Source: Elusimicrobia bacterium HGW-Elusimicrobia-2 (lineage in GTDB: Bacteria > CG03). From it: a stretch of DNA of 35,550 bases. Shown piece after piece: positions 8,310 through 16,840 of the stretch. Numbering within the stretch: position 1 is the first letter of the stretch; every line of letters begins with the position of its first letter. The notes under the pieces were generated by a model. The model was not told the DNA's origin, did not search any database, and saw only the letters and a program-made list of their open reading frames with translations. The stretch spans positions 1 through 35,550 of the forward strand of contig PHAM01000015.1 in NCBI GenBank assembly GCA_002841685.1, in the 5' to 3' direction. Position numbers and translations under genes: made by a program.

Positions 8310-10750
8310 TGGCAGGTAAATATGAATGCAGAATTTCCGATCTCGCTAAAGAGCTCGGTGTCACCAGCAAAGAGCTGATACAAAAACTCGGCAAGGAGGG
8401 GAAAACCGCTTCGTCGGGCCTGACAAAGGCCGAAGCCGAAAAATTAAAAAAGTTCTTTGGCGGAAAAGGGAAAACATCCGCCGCTAAGACTAAAAAAAGC
8501 CCGGCTGCAAAGACCCCCCGGAGCAAGGCGGCCAAGAGCGCGAGCGCTGTCGCGGCAAAACCCTCAAAGCCCAAAAGCGCCTCTCCGGCCAAAGCCGCTA
8601 AAACCAAACCCGCCAAAACGGTTGGAGCTCCCGAGAAAGTCACGCCTAAGCTGAAAGTGCGCCGGGGCGCAACGGCGGACTTGAAAGCCCGCCCCGGGCG
8701 GACTTCGCAAGGCTCAGCCGCGGAAAAAGCCCCCAGAAAAAGGTCGCGCACGCAATATGAAACCTTTGTACATATATTGTCCCAGGAAATGGGCTGCACA
8801 AGCAAAACTTTCATAGAGAAGATCAAGAATCTCGGTATCACCGGCAAAAAACCATCTTCGGGCCTTACCGCCGAAGAAGTGCAGAAGATAAAAGAGAAGT
8901 TTCTCGGCACGAAGCCTCCTGTGGAACCAGAAATAAAGAAGGAAGAAGAAACCGTAACACCGCCTGTTCCTCCTCCCCCGCCGAAACCTGTTAAGCCGGC
9001 CCCGCCCAAAAAAACCGTAAAAATAGACGTAACCACCACCGTCGGCGCTCTGGCCGAAAAGCTTGATATGTCAGCCGTTGCGCTGATTAAAAAACTGCTC
9101 AAGCAGGGGATGGTCACAACAATAAATCAGCGGCTGGATACCGAAACGGCTTCATTAATCATCCATGAAGAGGGCTTCGAGCCGGAAGTCGTGGATATTT
9201 ATAAAGACGAGGTCAAGAAGTCGGATGACAGGGATATGAGCCGCGCGGTCACGAGGCCGCCCGTTATAACCGTTATGGGGCATGTTGCCCACGGTAAAAC
9301 TTCTCTTCTGGATTATATCAGGAAATCCCATGTCGTGCAGAAGGAATTCGGCAATATCACCCAGCACATGGGCGCGTATCAGATAAAGCACGGGGATCAT
9401 ACCATGACATTCCTGGACACGCCCGGTCATGAGGCCTTTACAGCCATGAGAATGAGGGGCACACAGGTGACCGATGTCGTGGTGCTCGTTGTGGCCGCTG
9501 ATGACGGTATCATGCCGCAGACGAGAGAGGCGATAAGCCACGCGAAGCTCGGCGCTGTGCCTATAATCGTGGCGGTGAACAAAATAGATCTGCCGACAGC
9601 GAATCTGGAAAACACCAAGCAGCAGCTCGCCAACGAGAATCTTCTGCCGGAGGACTGGGGCGGAAAAACCATAGTGGTGCCGATCTCGGCCAAGACGGGC
9701 GAGGGCGTGAAAGAACTGCTTGATATGATCCAGCTTCAGACCGAGATGATGGATCTTAAAGCCGACCGGATGTGCCGGGCAAGAGGCGTGGTTCTTGAGG
9801 CGAGTATGGATCCGCGCCGGGGGCCGCTGGCTACCGTCCTGATAAGCGACGGCGTCCTTAAAGTCGGGGAATCTTTCATCTGCGGTTTTTCAGGCGGCAA
9901 AGTGCGCGCCATTCACCTTGAGGGCGGAGGCAATATCAGGGATGTTTTCCCCGGAACGCCTGTTGAGGTCATGGGTTTTACGACACTCCCCGAAGTGGGA
10001 GATGAGTTTTCGGTTATATCCAACGCCGGGCTTTCCAGAGATATCCTCTCCTCCCGAAGAAGGGTACAGGACGATATGAAGTTCAGTGCGCAGGCTCTTT
10101 ATTCCGGCGGCAGCGACGAAACGAAAACCGTTAAAATAATACTTAAATCCGACGTGCAGGGCTCGCTGGAGGCCATTAAGGATTCTTTGTCCAAACTGGA
10201 CAGCAGCGAGGTGCGTTTGCAGATCGTTCATGCCGCCTGCGGGGGCATCAACCAGAGCGATATACTGCTGGCGCAGGCATCAGGTTCCATCATCATAGGT
10301 TTTAATGTAAAGGGATCGGATAAGGTTGAGGCCGACGCTCAGGAAAAATGCGTGGAAATCAGGGTTTATACCGTGATATACAAACTGCTGGAAGACTTGA
10401 AAAAGGCGCTCGAAGGTAAACTGACGCCGATTTACAATGAGGCGCCGATAGGCCGCGCAGAGGTGCTCAAAACTTACAGCATCTCACGCATAGGCACGGT
10501 GGCAGGTTGTATCGTTACCAAGGGGAAACTGAAGCAGAAGGCCAAAGCCAGGCTTGTCAGGGACGATAAAATAATTTACACGGGCAGTCTTGCCTCGCTG
10601 AGAAGATTTAAAGATGAGGCCTCTGAGGTCGTGGAAGGTATGGAGTGCGGTATTACACTTGATAGATACAACGATCTCAAGCCCGCGGATATTATAGAAG
10701 CTTACGAGCTTGAGAAAGTGGCGCGGGTTCTCGGGGATGCCAAGGAGTAG
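8309..10750 (+). CDS. infB: Translation initiation factor IF-2
   Basis: An 813-residue IF-2. It has an N-terminal IF2_N module (residues 4-50), a Lys/Ala/Pro linker, a second IF2_N-like module (about 148-198, again ending SSGLTAEEVQKIKEKF), a Pro-rich spacer and a third helical module (about 236-295). The GTPase domain then follows: G1 GHVAHGKTS (G324 on), G3 DTPGH, G4 NKID, G5 SAKTG, and after it domains II-IV, including the initiator-tRNA-binding C-terminus. It positions fMet-tRNA and joins the ribosomal subunits. In G1 the usual Asp of GHVDHGKT is Ala327. Good ribosome-binding site (AAGGAG) upstream, and the start overlaps the nusA stop. The rest of the protein looks intact, so it is probably functional. 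Confidence 0.96.
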   Translation: MAGKYECRISDLAKELGVTSKELIQKLGKEGKTASSGLTKAEAEKLKKFFGGKGKTSAAKTKKSPAAKTPRSKAAKSASAVAAKPSKPKSASPAKAAKTKPAKTVGAPEKVTPKLKVRRGATADLKARPGRTSQGSAAEKAPRKRSRTQYETFVHILSQEMGCTSKTFIEKIKNLGITGKKPSSGLTAEEVQKIKEKFLGTKPPVEPEIKKEEETVTPPVPPPPPKPVKPAPPKKTVKIDVTTTVGALAEKLDMSAVALIKKLLKQGMVTTINQRLDTETASLIIHEEGFEPEVVDIYKDEVKKSDDRDMSRAVTRPPVITVMGHVAHGKTSLLDYIRKSHVVQKEFGNITQHMGAYQIKHGDHTMTFLDTPGHEAFTAMRMRGTQVTDVVVLVVAADDGIMPQTREAISHAKLGAVPIIVAVNKIDLPTANLENTKQQLANENLLPEDWGGKTIVVPISAKTGEGVKELLDMIQLQTEMMDLKADRMCRARGVVLEASMDPRRGPLATVLISDGVLKVGESFICGFSGGKVRAIHLEGGGNIRDVFPGTPVEVMGFTTLPEVGDEFSVISNAGLSRDILSSRRRVQDDMKFSAQALYSGGSDETKTVKIILKSDVQGSLEAIKDSLSKLDSSEVRLQIVHAACGGINQSDILLAQASGSIIIGFNVKGSDKVEADAQEKCVEIRVYTVIYKLLEDLKKALEGKLTPIYNEAPIGRAEVLKTYSISRIGTVAGCIVTKGKLKQKAKARLVRDDKIIYTGSLASLRRFKDEASEVVEGMECGITLDRYNDLKPADIIEAYELEKVARVLGDAKE

Positions 10751-10765
10751 AGCGGGCATTCTATT

Positions 10766-11173
10766 ATGCGCGATGAAAGAAAAGTAAAGCTTGCCAAACA
10801 GATACAGCGGGAAGTAAACGGCGTCATCCATAAGGATTTTCATATCCCCACAGGGGTTATTCTCACTATTACGGATGTGACTATTTCAAACGACTGCCGG
10901 AGCTGCTGCGTTTTTTACAGCGTTTATGTCGCTCCGGATACGGCAACCGGGGCGGTCCAGGACGCGGATTTGCGCCTGAGGCGTGCAACCGGACGGATGA
11001 GCCGGATGCTGACGAGAAAAGCCAATTATTTCAAGTATATAATAGGCAAAAACATGCGTATTAAAAACATACCGGAAGTTTTTTTTAAGCTGGATCAGAC
11101 CCCTGCGAGAGCCGCGAAAATTGATGATATCCTCAATCAAATAGCGCGTGAGAGCGGTGAGGGCGGTTCCTAA
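10766..11173 (+). CDS. rbfA: Ribosome-binding factor A
   Basis: A 135-residue RbfA. It begins with the family pattern (RKVKLAKQIQREVNGVI), followed by the KH-like core in which a short strand covers FYSVYVAP and the helix covers residues 75-95, then the conserved RIKNIPEVFFKLD near residue 105. It assists late maturation of the 30S subunit around helix 1 of 16S rRNA. It follows infB by 15 nt, the usual nusA-infB-rbfA order. The start site has only a weak ribosome-binding sequence, so coupling to infB is likely. The next gene begins at the base after its stop codon. Confidence 0.9.
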   Translation: MRDERKVKLAKQIQREVNGVIHKDFHIPTGVILTITDVTISNDCRSCCVFYSVYVAPDTATGAVQDADLRLRRATGRMSRMLTRKANYFKYIIGKNMRIKNIPEVFFKLDQTPARAAKIDDILNQIARESGEGGS

Positions 11174-13372
11174 TTGAAAAGCTCTTCGTACGGGAGAGTG
11201 TCGTGTGGTCTGCGGTTTTTCCTTGCGCTGGGAGCCGTTTTGTTGCGTCTAGGCACACTTTCACAGGCCGTATCTTTTTCTCACGCCTCCAGTGACGCCG
11301 GCCTGGTTTTTGATCTGACCGGTGCGTCTTCAAAAACGGTTGATGCTCTCTGCGCGCAGCTCCTTGCCTCGCCCTCGTCCTCGGCGTCATTTTTTATCCC
11401 ATGGGATGAGCTTGAAGACATGCGCCGGAAAGGGGGAAATCAAAAACTCCTTGAGCTTTTCGCTTCCGGCAGCGCCGAGCTTTTGTCGGGGATCTTTTAT
11501 GATATAGATCTCCATCGCGCGGGCGATGATATTATCCACAGTCAGATCAAAAGATTCAAACTGCTTGCCGAGAGTGTTTCAGCCTCAGCCGTTGACGGTT
11601 TTTATCCGCGGGACATGAAACTTACCTCCCGGACTCTGGCCTCGCTTAAAAACATGGGTTTTAAATACGCGTTTTCGGAGGAGAGCGCCATAGGCGAAGC
11701 CATAGATGCCCAGCGCCTGCAGGCCTTTCTTATGCCTGACAGCCTGCTTTTGTATTCGGTCAGCGGCAGGGTCTCAAAAGCTGCCTCTCTTCCCCCCGCC
11801 AGCGGTTGGCTGGAGGATTTCGTGCAGACGTCCGGCGCCGTGTTCGGCGATGTCGCCGGTTCAATTCCCGGCGGTTCGGTGGTGTTCAATGTGAAAATAG
11901 AGGGCTACACATCCGAAGACATAGAGGCTTTATTTTCGTCGCTGCGCAAGATGAATATCAAAGTTTCGAGCGCGCGGAAGCTTTCGCTCAAAGAACCCGC
12001 TTATTTTAAGGAACTTCCCGCGATAATTGAGCCGGTCCCGGGCAAACTCGGTAAATTCCAGGAATTGTTCCTGGCGGAGTGGCGAAAATTCCAGTCTATG
12101 GCTTCGGAGTTTCCGCCCTCACTTTCTGAAAATATCTATAAGATGGGCCAGAGCAAATATTTTGCCTCGCCCGACGCGGCTATCTTTATCCCGGAGATGC
12201 TGGCTTTGACGCAGGCTTTTTACGATTTCTCGGAGAGTTTTGATCTCGCGTTGGACGGGGAAAGTATTTTAGCCGTGAGTAACGGTTATTTCAGGATATA
12301 TTTTTCGGCGGAAAACCTGAATCCTGTTCTGATAACGGTGCCGTCGGAAGGCGTCATCGCCGCCGGCAATCCTTCGGGCGGAAAAACCGATTATGCCCTG
12401 AAAACTTATTTTAATTTCCGCTCCTACGACAAAGGATGGGAAATTAAAAAGGACGCGAAAGAGGATTATTGGCGTCTTTCCGCTTTTTTAAAAGATTATC
12501 CGCTGGAAATAAAGAAAACATTTGTCATGGCAAAAGGCAAAAATGCGGTCAAATATTACTGTTCCCTTCAAAATTCCGGACAAAGCTCTATTTCATGCGA
12601 TGTGGCGCTGAATGTTCTGCCTGCGGGCAATCCCGGGATACATATGAGGACATCGCTCGGGGATTATTCCGGTTCTTTCAGGAGTTCCTCAAAAGAGTTC
12701 GGTGAAATAAAAGAACTGGCTTTTCCTTTGAACGGCAGGGCGACTGTCTTAAAGTTCGCCGCGAATTATCCTTATTTTCTCACGCTCAGAGAGACATCCG
12801 CCGAAGCGGCGTACAGAAAAAAAGAGCTGTCTCCGTCCGACCGGCTGCTGACGGAGGTACATTTTTCCTACGGAGATTTCAGCCCTTCGGATGTTGCCAA
12901 GCCGCTCTTTGAATATGCCGATATTTTTCTTGACGGTGCGCCGAATGAAAAGTTCTGGGCAGATGCCGACAGGTTCATAGACCCCCGCCGCGACGGCCCG
13001 GAGGGTGTGGACATCAGCGCGCTTTATTACGCCAGCGGCTCAAATTGCGGCTACATTTTCGCGGAGGGCGATTTTGAGAAAACCGCTAATCTTTATATAG
13101 CGCGGAAAGGCAGAGGGTCTGATGTCCTGTATTCAAAACTTAAGGCGCCGGACGATCTGCTGTATTATGTGAAAATACCGCTGGCTCAGGGTTCACCTGC
13201 GGCGTACAAATGGGAAAGCGTGTGGCTGAACACTTTTGAAAAAGGTTTTTCCATGTATGCGGGCAAAGCCGTTGAGATAAGGCTGCCGATGGTTTTGCCG
13301 GCGGGCGAATGGGCCGTTTATCTTGAGAGCGGTGGAAAAATAGGCGACAGCGTTTATTTTGAGGTGAAATAG
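11174..13372 (+). CDS. Secreted protein with a degenerate deacetylase/GH57-like barrel
   Basis: A 732-residue protein. Residues about 12-32 are hydrophobic after basic residues and look like a signal peptide. Residues about 40-280 read like a polysaccharide-deacetylase or GH57 barrel: a first strand LVFDLTG, then GFYPRDMKLTSRTLASLKNMGFKYAFSE, which matches the 'FRPPYG...LxxLxxxGY' strand-helix of those families. The usual DD and HxxxH metal motifs are not visible, and the position of the GH57 nucleophile region holds Arg-Asp, so activity is doubtful. A helical segment (about 285-370) and a long beta-rich C-terminus follow. The TTG start directly abuts rbfA with a poor ribosome-binding site; a downstream start is possible. 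The role is unknown; cell-envelope glycan handling is an inference. Confidence 0.55.
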   Translation: MKSSSYGRVSCGLRFFLALGAVLLRLGTLSQAVSFSHASSDAGLVFDLTGASSKTVDALCAQLLASPSSSASFFIPWDELEDMRRKGGNQKLLELFASGSAELLSGIFYDIDLHRAGDDIIHSQIKRFKLLAESVSASAVDGFYPRDMKLTSRTLASLKNMGFKYAFSEESAIGEAIDAQRLQAFLMPDSLLLYSVSGRVSKAASLPPASGWLEDFVQTSGAVFGDVAGSIPGGSVVFNVKIEGYTSEDIEALFSSLRKMNIKVSSARKLSLKEPAYFKELPAIIEPVPGKLGKFQELFLAEWRKFQSMASEFPPSLSENIYKMGQSKYFASPDAAIFIPEMLALTQAFYDFSESFDLALDGESILAVSNGYFRIYFSAENLNPVLITVPSEGVIAAGNPSGGKTDYALKTYFNFRSYDKGWEIKKDAKEDYWRLSAFLKDYPLEIKKTFVMAKGKNAVKYYCSLQNSGQSSISCDVALNVLPAGNPGIHMRTSLGDYSGSFRSSSKEFGEIKELAFPLNGRATVLKFAANYPYFLTLRETSAEAAYRKKELSPSDRLLTEVHFSYGDFSPSDVAKPLFEYADIFLDGAPNEKFWADADRFIDPRRDGPEGVDISALYYASGSNCGYIFAEGDFEKTANLYIARKGRGSDVLYSKLKAPDDLLYYVKIPLAQGSPAAYKWESVWLNTFEKGFSMYAGKAVEIRLPMVLPAGEWAVYLESGGKIGDSVYFEVK

Positions 13373-13825
13373 TTGAGAGTAGGCATAGGGTTTGATGTGC
13401 ATCCTCTGAAAAAGGGGCTAACCCTTTATCTGGGCGGTGTCAAAATACCCTCGGACAGGGGCCTTCATGGCCATTCCGACGGGGACGCGCTGATACACGC
13501 TGTCATTGACGCTCTTCTGGGCGCCGCAGGCAAAGGAGACAAGGGTAAATATTTTCCCGACACCGACCCTAAGCTCAAGGGAATATCGTCATTTAAACTC
13601 CTTGCCGAAACAATGAGGATCACAAAGGCGAAAGTCGTCAACATAGACTGTATAGTGTTCGCGGAAAAACCCCATCTTTCAAAGCATTACGGGAAGATAC
13701 AGACGAAGCTCGCGTCCCTTCTAAAAATTCCCGGATCCGCCGTGAGCGTCAAGGCGACAAGGCCGGAGGGTCTCGGTATAGCCGGTGCGGGCATAGGCTG
13801 TTTCTGCGCCTGCCTGATAAAGTGA
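13373..13825 (+). CDS. ispF: 2-C-methyl-D-erythritol 2,4-cyclodiphosphate synthase
   Basis: A 150-residue IspF of standard length. Metal ligands D8 and H10 are in GFDVHPL and H42 is in the DALIHAVIDALLGA helix. HGHSDGD and the loop ending YFPDTD are conserved, as is RPEGLG near residue 130. The enzyme cyclises CDP-ME-2-phosphate to ME-cPP in the non-mevalonate isoprenoid pathway. The TTG start lies one base after the preceding stop and has GAGGTG about 8 nt upstream. One small deviation is GDKGKYFPDTD, where most homologues have GDIGxHFPDTD. In many bacteria ispF is beside cysS; here a toxin-antitoxin pair lies between them. Confidence 0.95.
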   Translation: MRVGIGFDVHPLKKGLTLYLGGVKIPSDRGLHGHSDGDALIHAVIDALLGAAGKGDKGKYFPDTDPKLKGISSFKLLAETMRITKAKVVNIDCIVFAEKPHLSKHYGKIQTKLASLLKIPGSAVSVKATRPEGLGIAGAGIGCFCACLIK

Positions 13826-13847
13826 AAAAGGTTACCGCCGTCGGGGC

Positions 13848-13887
13848 TTGACAGAAAAGGTGTAATGTATTACACTGACAGGTGTAA
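13848..13887 (+). promoter_or_regulatory. Promoter with overlapping three-half-site operator for the MNT/HEPN pair
   Basis: A perfect -35 TTGACA (13848-13853), a 17-nt spacer and a -10 TACACT (13871-13876). A perfect inverted repeat, GTGTAAT-GT-ATTACAC (13860-13875), covers the spacer and -10. A third half-site, GGTGTAA (13881-13887), repeats the first one (13859-13865) exactly 22 bp downstream, about two helical turns. This is a classical repression layout and probably binds the winged-helix protein encoded next. Confidence 0.72.
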
Positions 13888-13916
13888 AAATAAACATCGG
13901 TTTTTAAGGGGGAAAA

Positions 13917-14462
13917 ATGATCGCGTTAGGTTCAAAAGTATCAAAGGCGCTTCTTTCACATTTCTTTCTTCATAGCGATGATAAACTTTATGTAAATGAG
14001 ATTGCCGGTAAATTAGATCTCGATAAAAGAAATCTCGTCAAAAAACTTAAAGACTATGAGAAGGAAGGTCTTTTCAAGACCGAGAAAATGGGGAATCAGC
14101 TCTACTATTCACTCAATAAAAAATATCCGCTCTATAACGAATACAGGAAAATAATTTTGAAAACCATCGGGATAGAAAGCAGTCTGAAAGAAGCATTGAA
14201 AGACAAAAAAGACATACAAGAAGTTTATGTTTTTGGTTCATACGCGGCTGATAAAATGGATTCTTCCAGCGATATAGATCTTCTTGTGATAGGTTCTATC
14301 GATACGGTTGGACTTCATAAAATGCTGTCAGGCCTGCAGAAAAGCATTAACAGAGAAATCAATGTGGTGAACATGACAGAGAAAGAATATCGTCAGAAGA
14401 AACGCGGCAGGGATCCCTTCATAGAGAATGTATTAAAATGTAAAAAAATCAGAATCATATGA
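13917..14462 (+). CDS. Winged-helix/minimal nucleotidyltransferase (MNT-type antitoxin)
   Basis: A 181-residue two-domain protein. Residues about 1-85 form an ArsR-like winged helix (LYVNEIAGKLDLDKRNLVKKLKDYEKEG). Residues about 95-180 form a nucleotidyltransferase with G107-S108 and the metal pair D119-x-D121 (GSYAADKMDSSSDIDLLV). In studied MNT/HEPN pairs the nucleotidyltransferase neutralises the HEPN ribonuclease by adding AMP to a tyrosine. The extra DNA-binding domain and the palindromic operator overlapping the promoter suggest autoregulation. The stop overlaps the HEPN start (ATGA), typical of coupled antitoxin-toxin translation. The gene is clearly more AT-rich than its neighbours, consistent with horizontal arrival. 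It follows a GGGGG ribosome-binding site. Confidence 0.85.
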   Translation: MIALGSKVSKALLSHFFLHSDDKLYVNEIAGKLDLDKRNLVKKLKDYEKEGLFKTEKMGNQLYYSLNKKYPLYNEYRKIILKTIGIESSLKEALKDKKDIQEVYVFGSYAADKMDSSSDIDLLVIGSIDTVGLHKMLSGLQKSINREINVVNMTEKEYRQKKRGRDPFIENVLKCKKIRII

Positions 14463-14881
14463 CAGAGAAGGAAAATAAATATTTTCGCAAAATTGATTTC
14501 ACCTCAGGGCAGATTAAAAAATATTATGATAATGCCTGCCACACGCTTAAAATCGCGGGTGATGACAATAATCATGAAGTGCGATTCGATTATTCTTATA
14601 AAGCTCTCATAAAAGCCGGCATCACGCTTATTGCGGCGATGAAAAATGCCAAAGTCAGGGGGATACCGGGACATCATATTAAAATCATTGAAGTTCTAAG
14701 TGAAATACTTAATGACGATACAATTGTATCGGTAGGCAACGCGATGAGGGCTAAACGCAACCTTGATTTATATTGCGGTGAAACGACAATTACAAAAAAA
14801 CAAAGTCTGGACTACTATAATTATGTTAAAGTTGTTTTGGAAAAGGTAAAAAAAGAATTGGAAGAGCGGAAAGAGTTCTAA
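14459..14881 (+). CDS. HEPN domain protein (putative toxin RNase)
   Basis: A 140-residue, mostly helical protein with the HEPN hallmark near its C-terminal third: R97-A-K-R100-N101-L-D-L-Y105. R100-x4-Y105 fits the Rx4-6(H/Y) active-site pattern, with Tyr instead of His at the last position. An aromatic-rich N-terminal half (FDYSYKALIKAGITLIAA) matches the SAV_6107-like HEPN subgroup. HEPN toxins cut RNA. Its start lies inside the antitoxin stop, and it ends 11 nt before cysS, so read-through from the toxin-antitoxin promoter could also drive cysS. The assignment as toxin is inferred from the partner and motif. A non-toxic substrate-binding partner of the nucleotidyltransferase is the main alternative. 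Confidence 0.8.
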   Translation: MTEKENKYFRKIDFTSGQIKKYYDNACHTLKIAGDDNNHEVRFDYSYKALIKAGITLIAAMKNAKVRGIPGHHIKIIEVLSEILNDDTIVSVGNAMRAKRNLDLYCGETTITKKQSLDYYNYVKVVLEKVKKELEERKEF

Positions 14882-14892
14882 GAGAGGGAGTA

Positions 14893-16260
14893 ATGACGAG
14901 GAAGATATTTTTTTATAACACGCTGACGAAGAAAAAAGAGGAGTTCGCTCCGCTGAAAGAAGGCGAGGCCGGCATGTATGTCTGCGGCATCACGCCCTAC
15001 GATTACACACATCTGGGCCACGGCAGATGCTATGTCGTTTTTGACGCCATAAGGAAATTTCTCAAAAGCGCGGGGTATAAGGTGAAGTTTGTGCAGAATT
15101 TTACCGACATAGACGATAAGATAATAGCGCGCGCCGCGGAAAAAAACACGGACTGCCTGACGCTTTCGGGCAAGTTTATAGACGAGTATTACACCGATAT
15201 CCGGCGGCTCGGTGTTGATGACGCCGATGTTTCGCCTAAGGTGTCGGAACACATAGACGGCATAATAGAGGCGGTGTCAAAACTTATGGAAAAGGGTTTT
15301 GCTTATGAGATCGACGGTAGCGTGTATTACAGAATAGGAAAGTTTCCGGATTACGGCAAACTGTCGGGTAGAAACACCGCTGATATTAAGCCGGGAGCGC
15401 GGGTGGAAGTGGACAAGGAAAAAGAGAGCCCTCTGGATTTCGCCGTGTGGAAAAAGTCCGCCGAAGGCGAGCCCGGCTGGGATTCGCCCTGGGGAAAGGG
15501 CCGGCCGGGCTGGCACATAGAATGTTCCGTGATGAGCGCCAAGTATCTGGGGCAGACGCTGGACATTCACGCGGGGGGCCAGGACCTTGTTTTTCCTCAT
15601 CATGAAAACGAGATAGCGCAGAGTGAGGCGATAACAGGCAAACCTTTCAGCCGCTTCTGGCTGCACAACGGTTTTGTGACGATAAATAAGGAAAAGATGA
15701 GCAAATCGCTCAATAATTTTTTCACGCTCAGGGATATATATAAAAAATTCTCGCCGCAGGCGGTGCGTTTCTTTCTTCTCAGCCAGCATTACCGTTCACC
15801 CATAGATTTTTCTGAAGACGCCCTCTCCGACGCCGAAAGGACGCTTGAAAGGGTGAACAGGGCCTTTGAGGAAAAGCCGCAACAGGATGAGACCGGCGAA
15901 GCGCGACTATCGGCGGAAAAAATATATGAGGATTTCATGTCCGCTCTCGCGGATGATTTCAACACATCCGCCGCCTTTGCCTCTTTTTTCGCCCTTGTGA
16001 AACTCTTTAATCAGACAAAATCATCGGCTGTTTTAAAGAAGGCAGAGGATATGGACGCCATCCTCGGATTTCTCAAGCTCGAAAAAAAAGAAAAGAAACT
16101 TCTTATCTCCGAAGACGAAATTCAGAGAATGATTGAAAAGCGTATTGCTGCGAAAAAATCCCGGGACTACGCTTCAGCCGACAGGATAAGACAGGAACTT
16201 CTTGAAAAGGGCGTTGTTATAGAAGACACGCCTTCCGGCGTCAAATGGCGCCTTAAATAA
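14893..16260 (+). CDS. cysS: Cysteinyl-tRNA synthetase
   Basis: A 455-residue class I synthetase. The zinc site begins with [17 protein letters not shown], which includes the HIGH-equivalent [14 protein letters not shown] and the [20 protein letters not shown] segment supply the other zinc ligands, and KMSKSLNN is the KMSKS loop. A helical anticodon-binding C-terminus closes the protein. It charges tRNA-Cys. The ATG follows AGAGAGGGAG closely. It is the last plus-strand gene of the housekeeping block and converges with the hydrogenase cluster: only 2 nt separate the two stop codons, with no obvious hairpin terminator between them. Its supply of charged Cys is ordinary housekeeping. Confidence 0.97.
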   Translation: MTRKIFFYNTLTKKKEEFAPLKEGEAGMYVCGITPYDYTHLGHGRCYVVFDAIRKFLKSAGYKVKFVQNFTDIDDKIIARAAEKNTDCLTLSGKFIDEYYTDIRRLGVDDADVSPKVSEHIDGIIEAVSKLMEKGFAYEIDGSVYYRIGKFPDYGKLSGRNTADIKPGARVEVDKEKESPLDFAVWKKSAEGEPGWDSPWGKGRPGWHIECSVMSAKYLGQTLDIHAGGQDLVFPHHENEIAQSEAITGKPFSRFWLHNGFVTINKEKMSKSLNNFFTLRDIYKKFSPQAVRFFLLSQHYRSPIDFSEDALSDAERTLERVNRAFEEKPQQDETGEARLSAEKIYEDFMSALADDFNTSAAFASFFALVKLFNQTKSSAVLKKAEDMDAILGFLKLEKKEKKLLISEDEIQRMIEKRIAAKKSRDYASADRIRQELLEKGVVIEDTPSGVKWRLK

Positions 16261-16262
16261 TT

Positions 16263-16487
16263 TTACCGTACGGCTTCTACTTTTTTCACTCCGGGGATTT
16301 CCTCTTTCAGGGTTTTTTCTATTCCCATGGAAAGCGTCATCTGGCTCATGGGGCAGCCGCCGCAGGCTCCGGTGAGTCTGACTTTGACGATTCCGTCGTC
16401 GGTGACTTCCACAAGTTCCACCCCCCCGCCGTGAGATTCCAGCGACGGTTTTATTTTCTCAAGCACTTCTTTTACTTTTTCTTTCAT
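16263..16487 (-). CDS. NifU C-terminal domain-like Fe-S scaffold protein
   Basis: A 74-residue stand-alone Nfu/NifU C-terminal domain with C42-x2-C45 in [13 protein letters not shown] and the upstream [11 protein letters not shown] strand. Two monomers of this family bind a [4Fe-4S] cluster between their CxxC pairs and pass it to apo-proteins. I chose the ATG at 16487, which has AGGAG nine bases upstream; a start at 16532 would add a Lys-rich stretch lacking homology. It is the last gene of the hydrogenase cluster, 19 nt after hypA, a logical site for a cluster donor given the many Fe-S centres encoded upstream. Confidence 0.88.
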   Translation of the reverse strand: MKEKVKEVLEKIKPSLESHGGGVELVEVTDDGIVKVRLTGACGGCPMSQMTLSMGIEKTLKEEIPGVKKVEAVR

Positions 16488-16506
16488 TTTTTTTTCTCCT
16501 TTTTTC

Positions 16507-16839
16507 TTATTTACAGATAACTTCTTTGACATAGACTCTGTTGCCCGAGTTTATATCAATGTCGATGTTTCCGCAATCCGGACAGGCAAACTGTACCGCG
16601 TCATGCAGTATCTTGCCGCATTTCCTGCATATAAGGGTAGGGGCTTCCTTTTCAAATACCAGTTCCGCGTCCTGCCATTTTTTTTCAGGGAAAATGTGGT
16701 CTTCAAAGGAATGACGGAGAAAAGCGGTATCAATGCCGGATGCATCGCCGACAGCGATTATGATTTTAGAAGGATTTTTACCTTTGCATTTTTCTTCTAT
16801 TTCCTTCGCCAGAGGCCTTGCTATACTTAATTCGTGCAT
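16507..16839 (-). CDS. hypA: Hydrogenase nickel incorporation protein HypA
   Basis: A 110-residue HypA beginning MHELSIA, whose N-terminal amine, H2 and E3 region binds Ni(II) in the family. The zinc ribbon is C71-x2-C74...C86-x2-C89 (CRKC...CPDC). It delivers nickel to the hydrogenase large subunit with HypB. It starts one base after the maturation protease stop. HypB-HypF are not in the window and must be encoded elsewhere. Its presence supports a true Ni-containing enzyme rather than a complex I relative. Confidence 0.94.
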   Translation of the reverse strand: MHELSIARPLAKEIEEKCKGKNPSKIIIAVGDASGIDTAFLRHSFEDHIFPEKKWQDAELVFEKEAPTLICRKCGKILHDAVQFACPDCGNIDIDINSGNRVYVKEVICK

Positions 16840-16840
16840 T

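Noticed and set aside
13832-13844. 13-mer TTACCGCCGTCGG shared with 29458-29470, both near promoters
   Set aside because: In 35 kb several shared 13-mers are expected by chance, and the context around the two copies differs.
16255-16270. Bidirectional terminator between cysS and the hydrogenase cluster
   Set aside because: Only 2 nt separate the stop codons and no stable hairpin with T-runs is visible.
16488-16532. Longer NifU-like protein starting at 16532
   Set aside because: The added stretch is Lys-rich, spans the AGGAG site and lies outside the domain.
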